44,787 bases of DNA, from assembly GCA_031274765.1 (NCBI GenBank), contig JAISPR010000005.1:1-44787 (forward strand), given 5' to 3'. The DNA comes from Nitrososphaerota archaeon (GTDB lineage Archaea; Thermoproteota; Bathyarchaeia; Bathyarchaeales; Bathycorpusculaceae). Positions 27,367-35,729 of the stretch are shown one piece after another. How positions within the stretch are numbered: the stretch's first letter is position 1; each line of letters starts with the position of its first letter. The notes beneath the pieces are model-generated. The model saw nothing but the letters and a program-made list of their open reading frames with translations, was not told where the DNA came from and ran no database searches. The position numbers and the translations under genes were made by a program.

Positions 27367-27840
27367 TTATGCTTTTGCTTTTTCTACTAATTTTACATAG
27401 TCTGAATGTACTGTGATGGGCAAAGTGAATGTTGCCTCAAGTAACTCGAGAGTAACTTCGCCTTTAGCCTTGTCTAGTCGAGTGATTTTAGCACGCATTC
27501 CCTTAAAGGGCCCGCCGGTAATTTCGACCACATCATCTTCATTGAGGTCTTCCATAACGGGTTTGCGGACTATGTAGCGTTCAATTTCATTGAAACTGAT
27601 TAAGCCCGGAATACGGCTACGGACATGACGAATACCCAAGATAGCATCTTCGATATGATGCGGCCCATCTGCCTCTATAAACACATACCCTTTGAGGGCA
27701 TCGGGAACCAAAAGAGCCTTTAGAGGAATCTTAGTCATATTAATTTTTGATGCAATCAAACGGGCCACATTGCGTTCCTGTCCTGTAGTGGTTTTAATTG
27801 CAAATATTTTTACTTGGGAAGGCTCTTCTTTTTTGTCCAT
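27367..27840 (-). CDS. spt5: transcription elongation factor Spt5 (NusG homologue)
   Basis: 157 residues from ATG 27840; a GTG at 27849 is possible but overlaps the GTGA that serves as a ribosome-binding site. The NGN domain (about 10-95: KIFAIKTTTGQERNVARLIA, LKGYVFIEADGPHHIEDAI) binds the RNA polymerase clamp with Spt4. The KOW domain (about 100-157) carries DVVEITGGPFKGMRAKI. Promotes processive transcription and couples it to translation. Second gene of the operon, 16 bp after secE. Confidence 0.96.
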   Translation of the reverse strand: MDKKEEPSQVKIFAIKTTTGQERNVARLIASKINMTKIPLKALLVPDALKGYVFIEADGPHHIEDAILGIRHVRSRIPGLISFNEIERYIVRKPVMEDLNEDDVVEITGGPFKGMRAKITRLDKAKGEVTLELLEATFTLPITVHSDYVKLVEKAKA

Positions 27841-27856
27841 AACATTCACTTTTTAT

Positions 27857-28033
27857 TTATGTACCGGTAGGGACAATAATAGATGCGATTAATTTAATTA
27901 CAAAACCAATTAAACCCACTATACCAATACCTAGCAGGCTAATTTTTATTGAGAGCCACAGCTCTTCACGTCCCGGTTTAACAGCCAATTTTAATGTTCG
28001 TGCCGCTTGTTGGAGCCAAGATTTAATTCCCAT
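27857..28033 (-). CDS. secE: preprotein translocase subunit SecE (Sec61 gamma)
   Basis: 58 residues, MGIKSWLQQAARTLKLAVKP at the start. An amphipathic helix with KPGREELWLSIKIS, the hinge of the family, leads into one membrane segment (about 33-54: LLGIGIVGLIGFVIKLIASII). This is the single-span archaeal SecE, which clamps SecY. First gene of the operon with spt5, the classical archaeal order. AAGGTG lies about 10 nt upstream of the ATG. Confidence 0.93.
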   Translation of the reverse strand: MGIKSWLQQAARTLKLAVKPGREELWLSIKISLLGIGIVGLIGFVIKLIASIIVPTGT

Positions 28034-28211
28034 TTTTTTATCGCACCTTCAAGATTTCACTCAGATATAATAAACATTCCTGTAAGATTTAGGTTTAGAA
28101 ACTACTGTATATAGATTATTAAACTTTCCCCAGCGGAGTAGAAAATCTAACAGTCACCCAACGTAAAATAAAAGAAATTGTTCCTGAGCAAACTAAACAT
28201 AAAAAAAGTTG

Positions 28212-29039
28212 CTAAACTTTCCGGTAAGGCAACTCCACTGTTTCCAAAGCAAAAAGCAACCCAGGTTTATCATCGCTTCTAATACCTTTCCAATCCAACA
28301 AAGCCAACTGTACTTTCTCAAAAGTCCGTTCAATACATTGTTTAATCATAGCCGCATCTATGGAGGCCACTGCGTATTTAGGGATCATGTGCCCAAATAA
28401 AACTGATTCCGATAGGGCCAGAGCGGTAAATTTTTCAGTATAGTGAGTTCCACCTATACCCAAAACAGCTGAAAAAGAAACGTTTGTGAAAGCATTAATT
28501 GCAGATATAGCGCTTTGTGCAACAGCTTTTGCACCCTGAACATCACCCCACTGCACCGGTGAACTGCCCAACTCCACAAACATAGCAGGAACATCTATAC
28601 TTGGCCCATGATGCGTGCATTCATAACAAACTTGATAGTTAGACAATGATAGGGACTGCTTGTAGTAATCCAGCGTTTTTAGAGCCGCTTGCATAACAGC
28701 CGCTGGTGCAACAGAGAGAGTTTTGGGGACCCCGCCAAATTCTGCATCGGCAAAGTTTCCAGGAGTATGCACCGTAAGGGTGGGTTTGCCGCTTTGGCTA
28801 CTATGGCGTGAAAGAAACACAACAAGATCCGCATCTGGAAAGTCTTTCTGTAGATATTGGGCATAAACAACTTCGTCTTGGAGTGCAACTAAAGTAACTT
28901 GACAATTGTTGATTTTAGCAGTGTATAGAGGAGAATTTTTGTATGTTACAGAGGATTTTTTGAAAACATGCTGTTTGAGGATTTGTTGAGCAATATTTAC
29001 GCCTGCAATATCAAGAAGAGAGTAAACAAGCAATATCAT
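28212..29039 (-). CDS. dtdA: D-aminoacyl-tRNA deacylase (archaeal GEK1 type)
   Basis: 275 residues from ATG 29039 (MILLVYSLLDIAGVNIAQQI), the position where homologues start; an upstream start would add 15 unrelated residues. DtdA hydrolyses D-amino acids wrongly attached to tRNA. Family segments are DADLVVFLSRHSSQSGKPTL, HTPGNF, YECTHHGPSIDVPAMFVELG and GIGGTHYTEKFTALA, with conserved histidines in HTPGN, THHGP and GGTHY. Length is normal. It faces away from argF across a long spacer and is separated from secE by about 180 bp. Confidence 0.95.
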   Translation of the reverse strand: MILLVYSLLDIAGVNIAQQILKQHVFKKSSVTYKNSPLYTAKINNCQVTLVALQDEVVYAQYLQKDFPDADLVVFLSRHSSQSGKPTLTVHTPGNFADAEFGGVPKTLSVAPAAVMQAALKTLDYYKQSLSLSNYQVCYECTHHGPSIDVPAMFVELGSSPVQWGDVQGAKAVAQSAISAINAFTNVSFSAVLGIGGTHYTEKFTALALSESVLFGHMIPKYAVASIDAAMIKQCIERTFEKVQLALLDWKGIRSDDKPGLLFALETVELPYRKV

Positions 29040-29832
29040 GGGTATCAAGTTATCTATTGTGTTACAACGTAAAAATTTACCCATCTCATTTCAGGGCTAC
29101 TGTAGTCTAATTTTAATTATCAAATCACTAAAACGTGCAGCATCCAAAAGAACCAGAGGTGCAAATTTTTTAAAGCCAACTGTGTAAAAACAACAGCGCA
29201 CACGTCACAACCGCCATTTTTTTCACACAATGATTGCACCAAAAGAAAATTTATAAAAAAACAACACTAAAACATCAAATAATAATCAACGAGACACAAT
29301 AAAATCATTAAAAACACACATTCAAGCAATACACAACAAAGTATTACGTAAAATTAACAATAAACATCCACATCCACACAAAACAACAGACAAAAAAATT
29401 CAAAAAACAACATTCAAACAACAAATAACCAAAATATTTCAGCTTTACAGACACCAAACCTTAACAATTAATCCAATTCATCAGACAAAACAAAACATCA
29501 ACCAACTCAAACAACCAAAAACAAAAAAACAGAAAACCTCCAACTGCCCAAAAACTAGCAAAGCTCATTGAAAAACAATAAAAACCGATTTTCTCCACAC
29601 TTTACACCAAAAACACAAAAGATCTAATTCTCAAACAGACACAACCAGAAAAACCACCACACAAACAACACAAACCCAACATCAAACACAACCACCAACC
29701 ACATTTTCCCGCACTCAAAATAAAAACAAACACCTACCAAACCCAACACAACCACAAAACCAAAAAACCTCAACAAAAAAATACCTAAAGCTTATTATTG
29801 AAGGCCTAATTGAAATGTACCAGGCATAAGCG
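29040..29832. other. A+C-rich divergent spacer, no gene seen
   Basis: The plus strand is extremely A+C-rich with hardly any G between 29200 and 29800. B6 (29542-29640) lies inside. No gene is supported. Confidence 0.6.
29542..29640. repeat. B-family element, copy B6 (diverged)
   Basis: About 99 bp with CTGCCCAAAAACTAGCAAA at the left and a decayed right end TCTCAAACAGAC. Internal spacing matches B2. Confidence 0.65.
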
Positions 29833-30759
29833 ATGCACTTAATAAACTTTAAAGAACTCACAGAACAAGACCTCAATACACTAATTGATTTAGCCATAGA
29901 AACCAAACAGAACCCAGAAAAATTTCTCAAAACTCTCGAGGGAAAATCAACCGCATTAATTTTTCAAAAAACTAGCACACGTACACGTGTTAGCTTCGAA
30001 GTCGCAATGACACAACTTGGAGGACATGCACTCTATATCGATTGGAAAAGTACAAATTTCACCTTAGCAGACATAAGCGACGAAACCCAGTCACTTTCCC
30101 GCCATGTAGACTGCATTATGGCAAGATTACTCTACAACAGCGACCTACAAAAAATGGCGTCTGCATCCCGTGTGCCCATAATCAATGGCTGTGACGAAAA
30201 ATATCATCCCAGTCAAATCTTAGCTGATTTAATCACCATAAAAGAGAAACACGGTAAACTCACGGGAACAAAACTGGTCTACATTGGCGTCCACAACAAC
30301 GTCACCAATAGTCTCATCGAAGCCGCCATCAAAACAGGAATTAAAATAACCACAGTAACACCCATCTTTAACAATGCAGCACGTGATGAAGAATTGCTTT
30401 TGGCCGCAAAAAAATCAGGTCTCTGGGAATCCACCTTAGACGTCAAAAACGCCATAAAAAACAGCGATTTTGTCTATACAGACACTTGGATCGATATGGA
30501 ATTTTTCACCGACCCAAAATTTGAGACCGAAAAAAATAACCGCATCAACCTCATGATGCCCTATCAGATCAACCTCGAACTACTCGGCAACAGTAACGCC
30601 TACATCATGCATGATATGCCCATTCATCGCGGCTATGAAATCAGTGAAGAAGCCATCAATAGCCCCCGTTCAGTGATTTATCAACAAACCGAAAATAGAC
30701 TCCATGCAGCAAAAGCTATCTATCTCAAACTAATGACCAAAAACTACCCGGTAAGATAA
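29833..30759 (+). CDS. argF: ornithine carbamoyltransferase-like enzyme with altered substrate motif
   Basis: 308 residues, the size of ArgF. Transfers a carbamoyl group from carbamoyl phosphate to an amino acid, in arginine synthesis if the acceptor is ornithine. The carbamoyl-phosphate motif STRTR (48-52) is intact, MARLL and HPSQILADL follow, and YTDTWIDM supplies the acceptor-site aspartate. Two acceptor motifs differ: the usual SMG loop reads IDME, and the usual HCLP reads HDMP (260-263), replacing the cysteine that contacts ornithine. An acceptor other than ornithine is therefore possible. No other arginine gene is nearby. Confidence 0.8.
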   Translation: MHLINFKELTEQDLNTLIDLAIETKQNPEKFLKTLEGKSTALIFQKTSTRTRVSFEVAMTQLGGHALYIDWKSTNFTLADISDETQSLSRHVDCIMARLLYNSDLQKMASASRVPIINGCDEKYHPSQILADLITIKEKHGKLTGTKLVYIGVHNNVTNSLIEAAIKTGIKITTVTPIFNNAARDEELLLAAKKSGLWESTLDVKNAIKNSDFVYTDTWIDMEFFTDPKFETEKNNRINLMMPYQINLELLGNSNAYIMHDMPIHRGYEISEEAINSPRSVIYQQTENRLHAAKAIYLKLMTKNYPVR

Positions 30760-30824
30760 ACCGATACGGTATTTCACCCCCATTAATCACCACTTCTATG
30801 GGTTCCCGCTGGATGTTTAAAATT

Positions 30825-30940
30825 CAGACGGCGCAAAAACTCCGATAAAACTCACCAAGTCCACAACATACAGCAACAAATAAAGAGGATACCCTACAGA
30901 TATCGTTAGTGATAATGTTTTTTGACTTTTGTGCAGTCCG
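30825..30940. repeat. C-family MITE, copy C6
   Basis: 116 bp, CAGACGGCGCAAAAAC to TTTTGTGCAGTCCG. Flanks AATT and AACA differ. Located between argF and the acyltransferase gene. Confidence 0.85.
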
Positions 30941-30975
30941 AACAAACGATTTTGCCCCAAAGCCGGTTTTTAGTA

Positions 30976-30988
30976 AACATATATAACG
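30976..30988 (+). promoter_or_regulatory. TATA box before acyltransferase gene
   Basis: AACATATATAACG lies about 35-45 bp upstream of the ATG at 31020, giving a very short leader if transcription starts about 25 bp downstream. Confidence 0.5.
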
Positions 30989-31019
30989 TTACAGTGTGCT
31001 ATGATAACTTTAGGTTCGG

Positions 31020-32120
31020 ATGGAAAAGGCTAATCAGCTAGGATTACACAATGTTCATGTTCATTTAATTCGAGCGGTAGCGATTACTGCGGCTATTTTA
31101 GTTCATGCCGCGGGCAGATGGTTAATAACCAGTCAAGAACTGAATCAGTTACCGCCACTGGGAATAGTAAGCTGGTCCACGGTACTTATCTATCAATGTC
31201 TTGCAGTACTGGGAGTTCCATTATTTTTGATGCTGTCAGGTCTGTTGTTGTTACACCCTGAAAAATTACAACCTGAAAAAAAAGAAAGCCTCAGAGTATT
31301 TTTTAAAAAACGTTTCACCCGGATAGGTTTACCTTTCATATTTTGGACACCCATTTATTTTGTCTGGGTCTATTTAACCCAAAACATACCACTCACTCCA
31401 GGAGTCATCATACAAGGCACACTAAATGGGGCTTACACGCAATTCTGGTACATATACGTACTTTTCGGTCTCTACATATTAACGCCCCTTCTGCGGATAA
31501 TTATAATTCACGCAGGTCAAACACTTATCAAATATTTTTTGGGTTTATGGCTTATCGGCGCAGCTATTTTACCTTTTTTTAGCCTAATATTCCCCTATCA
31601 ACTCAATCATAATGTTTTCACCATAACAGGGTATGTAGGATACTTTATTTTAGGTGTATATCTCTGTTGGGTACAACCTATCGATCGCAAGAAAACCTTA
31701 GGAGCCATGCTTTTGGGAATCACTTTGACTGCATTGGGCACTTATGTGCTAATGGTTTCTGGTGCTGGCGAAGGTATGTACTTTTTCCAAGCATATCTTA
31801 GTCCCACAGTAATTCTTGCATCCACTATGGCATTTCTATTGTTGTTAACCGTTAGACCGCCGTCAAATCAACAGAAAACCAAACCAGCGCTATACAACAA
31901 ACTCATTACAACAATCAGCCAAAATACGCTAGGCATCTTTTTTGTCCATGTTATAGTGATTGAAACCATCCAGCGAGGCTATGTGGGCTTTATGCTTAAT
32001 CGCGAAATACTCAACCCCATAATTGAAGTCCCGTTACTTACAATCATTACATTATTTATTTCACTGGGTATAATTCTTTTACTCAAAAAAATACCGCATA
32101 TAGAAAAAGTAGTCACCTAA
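31020..32120 (+). CDS. acyltransferase family 3 integral membrane protein
   Basis: 366 residues with about ten hydrophobic segments. The N-terminus HVHLIRAVAITAAILVHAAG contains the RxxA...H signature of the acyltransferase-3 (OafA/YrhL, NodX) family. GVPLFLMLSGLLLL and KKRFTRIGLPFIFWTPIYF are also typical. Members move acetyl or other acyl groups across the membrane onto sugars or lipids. The gene is followed after about 70 bp by an SGNH hydrolase gene on the same strand, the two modules that are often fused in bacterial O-acetyltransferases. Modification of a surface glycan is a reasonable inference. Confidence 0.88.
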   Translation: MEKANQLGLHNVHVHLIRAVAITAAILVHAAGRWLITSQELNQLPPLGIVSWSTVLIYQCLAVLGVPLFLMLSGLLLLHPEKLQPEKKESLRVFFKKRFTRIGLPFIFWTPIYFVWVYLTQNIPLTPGVIIQGTLNGAYTQFWYIYVLFGLYILTPLLRIIIIHAGQTLIKYFLGLWLIGAAILPFFSLIFPYQLNHNVFTITGYVGYFILGVYLCWVQPIDRKKTLGAMLLGITLTALGTYVLMVSGAGEGMYFFQAYLSPTVILASTMAFLLLLTVRPPSNQQKTKPALYNKLITTISQNTLGIFFVHVIVIETIQRGYVGFMLNREILNPIIEVPLLTIITLFISLGIILLLKKIPHIEKVVT

Positions 32121-32151
32121 TATAGGGATAAGAGGTTGGGTTTATGAAAAA

Positions 32152-32163
32152 TTTATATTTAAA
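32152..32163 (+). promoter_or_regulatory. TATA box before SGNH hydrolase gene
   Basis: TTTATATTTAAA is centred about 36 bp upstream of the ATG at 32193. It would give the SGNH gene its own promoter with a short leader. Confidence 0.5.
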
Positions 32164-32192
32164 ACTGTCCATAGAACATATGAGTCAAAACT

Positions 32193-32912
32193 ATGCTACA
32201 AGATATTACGCTGAATAAAAAAAAATTAACTGCACTAACAGTGAGCATTATTTTTCTGCTTATATCATCGGGAATAATAGTTTACTTAATGAGTCAAACT
32301 GAACAAAAGGAACCAAATGCCATTCGGGTTGCATGTATCGGTGATAGTCTCACACAATCAACTGAGTACACATACAATCTCATGAACAAACTGGGCAGTA
32401 ACTATACAGTACACAATTTTGGTGTTGGTTCCACTACAGTCGCCTTGCTGTCTGAAACGCCCTACAGGAACACAACCGCATTTCAAAATGCACTAAACTT
32501 CGAGCCTAACATCGTGATCATCATGCTTGGAACAAACGATGCTCAGCCAAGTCTTTTTCAATATAACAATACCTTTGTGAATGATTACATAACACTAATA
32601 CAGGCTTTTCAGGAACTGTCAAGTAATCCAGAAATTTGGTTGGTGTTACCACCACCGATTTTTAGTGACCTTGCAGGAAGTATAAGCCCAGAGTATTTTG
32701 AGCAGACCATAATTCCAAGTATTGTGCAAGTCGCAACCCAAACTAGCCTACCAGTCATAGATGTGTACTCACTTTTGATTGATTATCCTGAATACTTCCC
32801 TGATGGCATACATCCATCAAAAACAGTAGATAACTGGGGTAAAGAACCAGCCGCGCAAATCATCGCCACCGCAATATACAAAGCAATAAGTTCACCGCAG
32901 TTATCAAAGTGA
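32193..32912 (+). CDS. membrane-anchored SGNH/GDSL hydrolase
   Basis: 239 residues. A membrane segment (about 13-34: LTVSIIFLLISSGIIVYLM) anchors an extracellular SGNH fold. Block I is ACIGDSLTQS with the catalytic serine, block II has NFGVGSTTV, block III is MLGTNDAQPS with the oxyanion asparagine, and block V is PDGIHPS with the Asp-His pair. All four catalytic blocks are present. The family removes or transfers acetyl and other acyl groups. With the acyltransferase-3 gene directly upstream it may accept acyl groups outside the cell and place them on a glycan. Confidence 0.88.
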   Translation: MLQDITLNKKKLTALTVSIIFLLISSGIIVYLMSQTEQKEPNAIRVACIGDSLTQSTEYTYNLMNKLGSNYTVHNFGVGSTTVALLSETPYRNTTAFQNALNFEPNIVIIMLGTNDAQPSLFQYNNTFVNDYITLIQAFQELSSNPEIWLVLPPPIFSDLAGSISPEYFEQTIIPSIVQVATQTSLPVIDVYSLLIDYPEYFPDGIHPSKTVDNWGKEPAAQIIATAIYKAISSPQLSK

Positions 32913-33174
32913 AGTTCTCTCGGTAACTGCACATTTTAATTAAACCATGCCCGATTTTTGGAATATTTAGACACTATAGTACACTGAGATATATGTTTAT
33001 CAAAAAGACAAAGCAGTATATTTAGTTCTGGGTGAAAATGTGTCTTTGGTTTGCTCATTTTTCGTTAAAATTTAAATTTTTGCATCATTTTTATTTAGTG
33101 GAGCTTAGTTTCTATTAACGATTTAGCGCTAAATCTGAGGTTTTACTAACACATAACCGGTTTATTCGACATTT

Positions 33175-33293
33175 CAGACTGCGCAAAAAGTCAAAAAACA
33201 ATGACATTAAACACTACCGGCAGTGCATATCCATTCATCTATTGCTGTATGTAGTGGTTTTGGTGAGTTTTATCGGAGTTTTTGCGCAGTCTG
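33175..33293. mobile_element. C-family MITE, copy C7, with target duplication
   Basis: 119 bp, CAGACTGCGCAAAAAGTC to TTTTTGCGCAGTCTG, flanked by ATTT (33171-33174 and 33294-33297). Confidence 0.93.
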
Positions 33294-33352
33294 ATTTAGA
33301 AATTTAAGTACTAAACTACACCACACCACCCAAACACCCAAAATACCCCACC

Positions 33353-33457
33353 AAACTGCCCGAAAACTAACAAAACTCCTTGAAAAACAAGAAAAGAACT
33401 GGTCTTCTCTGTCCATTCCCGCTAAAAACACGAAAACTTCTAGTTTTTAGACAGTCT
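33353..33457. repeat. B-family element, copy B7
   Basis: 105 bp, AAACTGCCCGAAAACTA to CTAGTTTTTAGACAGTCT, preceded by TACCCCACC and followed by TCCACCC. Confidence 0.85.
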
Positions 33458-33660
33458 TCCACCCTTCATAACCTCACCTACAAAACCACAACACCCCAAT
33501 CAACAAACACACAACCAACACAACCTACAAACAAACCACCACCAAAAAACAACCACAAACAAGCCACAGAAACCACCCACCCTTCAAACTAAACCCAACC
33601 AACCACCCCACACACTACCTACTACCAACTATATACCACCCACACTACTTGACCACATAG

Positions 33661-33801
33661 GAACATTTCGGTGATAATTTGCGAGCTCAAACAGTTTTTA
33701 GCAAGTAAATCTGAGGCATAGCTAAGGCAGTCTTAACATATCCACAAATTTAACAGTTCTTTTTTTACATGATTTTTCTCAGATTATCACTTAACTGTTC
33801 C
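33661..33801. repeat. D-family element, copy D2, abutting a stop codon
   Basis: 141 bp, GAACATTTCGGTGATAATTT to GATTATCACTTAACTGTTC. Reverse orientation of D1. Its right edge touches the stop codon (33802-33804) of the leftward tRNA methylthiotransferase gene. Confidence 0.85.
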
Positions 33802-35091
33802 TTATTTGATGATTTTTCCTTTTAGATAAGTCACTAAAGTTTCAATTACTTCAACCCGTAAAGTTTTGCCCAACAGCATCTCAGGTGATTTGATAACTAT
33901 GGGTTTGTAAGCAAAGTTTCTACTAATCCAGGAATTAGTCACTTTACCAGGTTCGTCCACTAGCACTTCGCCGCGCCAGCCGAGCCAGGTTTTGTTGCGC
34001 CCGGTGGAGATTTCTTTAGCTAATTCTGCAGTAAGGGCGCTTCTATGTTTGATTTCTTCTTGGTCCACCAAACCATCACTTATATTCCAAGCAACGGTTT
34101 TTGGTCTAGCAAAAAATTTTGAGACATTTGTGATGTCAGGTTGGGTTTTTTTTAATAATTTGAGGGTGTTATCGAAGGCTTCGGGGGTTTCACCGGGAAA
34201 GCCTACGATAACATCTGTAGATAGGGTTAAATCGGGGAACACCGCTCGGAAGGCTTCTACGATTGTTTGGAAGTCCTCAGGGGTGTAAACTCGGTGCATA
34301 TCAGCTAAGACTTTGTTGTCGCCACTTTGGACGGGTAGATGTAAAAATTTGAAAAGCCGTTGATTTTCAAAAGCGGTAATTAGTCGGTTTTGCATAGGTA
34401 TAACTAGATTGGGTGTCATCATACCTACGCGTATATGAAAGTTTCCTTTCAAACTGTTCGTTGCACAGAGTAGATCGGCAAGGTTAGTTTTGATGTCTCT
34501 TCCGTAGCTTGCTGTGTCTTGGGAGGTTATCCAAAATTCTTGGCATCCAGTTGTGTAGTCTGTTTGGATGCGTTGAATAATTTCGGGTATGCTGTAGCTT
34601 CGTAGGTGGCCGCGGGCGTGTACAACACAGCAATAGGTGCAACTTCCCAGGCAGCCAAAGTTTATGGGAATTATACTGATGATAGGATTTGTTTGTAGTT
34701 TGGGCAGTGTTAGAGGGGGTTTTTCTTTGTGGGTTGTAAGGGCTACGATTTTTTGTCCGTCTAGGATGTGTTTGACTATGTTGATGATTTTTTCGCCGGT
34801 TGCTGGGCCAATGACACCATCGAAGGGGACTTCTTTGTTTAGGCGTTCGTAGTTGATTTTGGGTAGGCAACCGGCGATGAGGATTTTTTTGTTTTTTGGG
34901 GTTTGTTTTATGTCGTTGATGATGCGGTTTTCTGTGGGTCCTTTGACGGCGCAGGTGTTGTATATTATGATGTCTGCTTCTGTTTTGTTGGTGGTGAGTG
35001 TGTAGCCTGATTGTTTTAGGCAGCCTGCGAGTGTTTCGCCATCGGCAGTGTTGCTGGCGCAACCATAGTTTTTTATGTAAACTGTGGGCAT
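33802..35091 (-). CDS. tRNA N6-threonylcarbamoyladenosine methylthiotransferase (CDKAL1/e-MtaB type)
   Basis: 429 residues. A radical SAM methylthiotransferase that adds a methylthio group to t6A37 of tRNA. The N-terminal UPF0004 domain has its three cluster cysteines C11, C47 and C75. The radical SAM motif is C147-x3-C151-x2-C154 in GCLGSCTYC. HLPVQSGDNKVLADMHR and STDVIVGFPGETPEAF are family segments. A C-terminal TRAM domain (about 365-425: GEVLVDEPGKV ... LGKTLRVEVIE) binds tRNA. The archaeal/eukaryotic subfamily is indicated by the short start MPTVYIKNYGCASN. The stop codon directly abuts element D2. Confidence 0.92.
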   Translation of the reverse strand: MPTVYIKNYGCASNTADGETLAGCLKQSGYTLTTNKTEADIIIYNTCAVKGPTENRIINDIKQTPKNKKILIAGCLPKINYERLNKEVPFDGVIGPATGEKIINIVKHILDGQKIVALTTHKEKPPLTLPKLQTNPIISIIPINFGCLGSCTYCCVVHARGHLRSYSIPEIIQRIQTDYTTGCQEFWITSQDTASYGRDIKTNLADLLCATNSLKGNFHIRVGMMTPNLVIPMQNRLITAFENQRLFKFLHLPVQSGDNKVLADMHRVYTPEDFQTIVEAFRAVFPDLTLSTDVIVGFPGETPEAFDNTLKLLKKTQPDITNVSKFFARPKTVAWNISDGLVDQEEIKHRSALTAELAKEISTGRNKTWLGWRGEVLVDEPGKVTNSWISRNFAYKPIVIKSPEMLLGKTLRVEVIETLVTYLKGKIIK

Positions 35092-35180
35092 TTGTTTTCT
35101 TGTTAGTTGCTATGTCTGGGCATAAAAATGTGTTGTGCGTTTGTTTGGAATTGACAGGTATTTGATATATGGTTACGTTT

Positions 35181-35192
35181 TTATTTATAAAG
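35181..35192 (-). promoter_or_regulatory. TATA box of the methylthiotransferase gene
   Basis: On the minus strand CTTTATAAATAA is a good archaeal TATA box about 95 bp upstream of the start at 35091. It is next to the palindrome cluster at 35202-35232. Confidence 0.45.
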
Positions 35193-35201
35193 GATTGAAC
35201 C

Positions 35202-35232
35202 AACATGTTATGTACATATTTGTATCATGATA
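35202..35232. promoter_or_regulatory. cluster of three palindromes, candidate RHH operator
   Basis: AACATGTT (35202-35209), TATGTACATA (35209-35218) and TATCATGATA (35223-35232) lie in the divergent spacer upstream of the RHH gene. RHH proteins bind such short inverted repeats, so autoregulation is plausible. The cluster could also affect the leftward gene. Confidence 0.4.
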
Positions 35233-35296
35233 TGTAGAAGTATAAGTGCCAAATAACGTTGTATATCTGTAAAAGCCGCAGGGAGAGATAACCCGC

Positions 35297-35452
35297 TTGA
35301 AATTAATCACTCTGTATCTACCAGAAACATATATAAAAGCTTTGGACCAACTGGTTGACGAAAGATTCTACCCCAACCGGGCCGAGGCCATACGAGTAGC
35401 CATACGCGATTTAATCAGTGCAGAAGTCTGGAGGCGTAAAGGCGTTGACTAA
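35297..35452 (+). CDS. ribbon-helix-helix (CopG/MetJ-like) DNA-binding protein
   Basis: 51 residues from a TTG start preceded by GGGAGA. The protein is a bare RHH fold: a beta strand KLITLYLPE, helix TYIKALDQLVDERFY, then PNRAEAIRVAIRDLISAEVW. The segment YPNRAEAIRVAIRD is the classic second helix. RHH dimers insert the paired strand into the DNA major groove and commonly regulate their own gene. The last 8 bases overlap the next gene, so translation is coupled. No toxin-like domain is visible in the neighbour, so a toxin-antitoxin reading is not supported. Confidence 0.85.
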   Translation: MKLITLYLPETYIKALDQLVDERFYPNRAEAIRVAIRDLISAEVWRRKGVD

Positions 35453-35729
35453 AAACCTCGATGAATTAAAATGCAACCTCACCACTGATGACGCAAAAAT
35501 CGAAGTCATCCCCACAATAATCGAAACTCCGCTAAGCATAACCGCACCCAGCATAACCCGCAAACCCAAAGCGGCTAAAGTAAAAGCAGGGATGGTTAAA
35601 GCAAAAATGACAACAAAAAAAAGCCGCCTCGAAAAAGCAACAAACAACCTCTATGATTTAGAAGACTACCATGGTCCAGAAAAAACCCTCAACATCGATT
35701 TGGACCTCTATCAAATGGAAGACTACTAA
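35445..35729 (+). CDS. unknown basic/acidic low-complexity protein coupled to RHH gene
   Basis: 94 residues from a TTG at 35445 that overlaps the RHH stop. A start further upstream would lie within the RHH gene. Three parts can be seen: an N-terminal stretch of about 30 residues (LTTDDAKIEVIPTIIE), a lysine/alanine-rich middle (RKPKAAKVKAGMVKAKMTTK) that looks disordered and nucleic-acid-binding, and an acidic end (LYDLEDYHGPEKTLNIDL and DLYQMEDY) resembling a short linear interaction motif. I do not recognise a family. The coupling suggests that it acts with the RHH protein. Confidence 0.65.
   Translation: MTKNLDELKCNLTTDDAKIEVIPTIIETPLSITAPSITRKPKAAKVKAGMVKAKMTTKKSRLEKATNNLYDLEDYHGPEKTLNIDLDLYQMEDY

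Larger units (their letters stand above)
32913..33660. other. spacer with C7 and B7, no gene seen
   Basis: After an AT-rich stretch it holds C7 (33175-33293), B7 (33353-33457) and an A+C-rich tail. Low-complexity frames are not called. Confidence 0.6.

Noticed and set aside
34484-35206. 240-codon open frame on the minus strand, rich in His, Arg, Gln and Asn
   Set aside because: It is a shadow of the methylthiotransferase gene, open because the coding strand is A+C-rich and so lacks stops in another frame. Composition is non-protein-like.
35297-35729. Toxin-antitoxin module
   Set aside because: The RHH protein fits an antitoxin DNA-binding domain, but it lacks a toxin-binding tail and the second protein shows no RNase, kinase or PIN-type motif.
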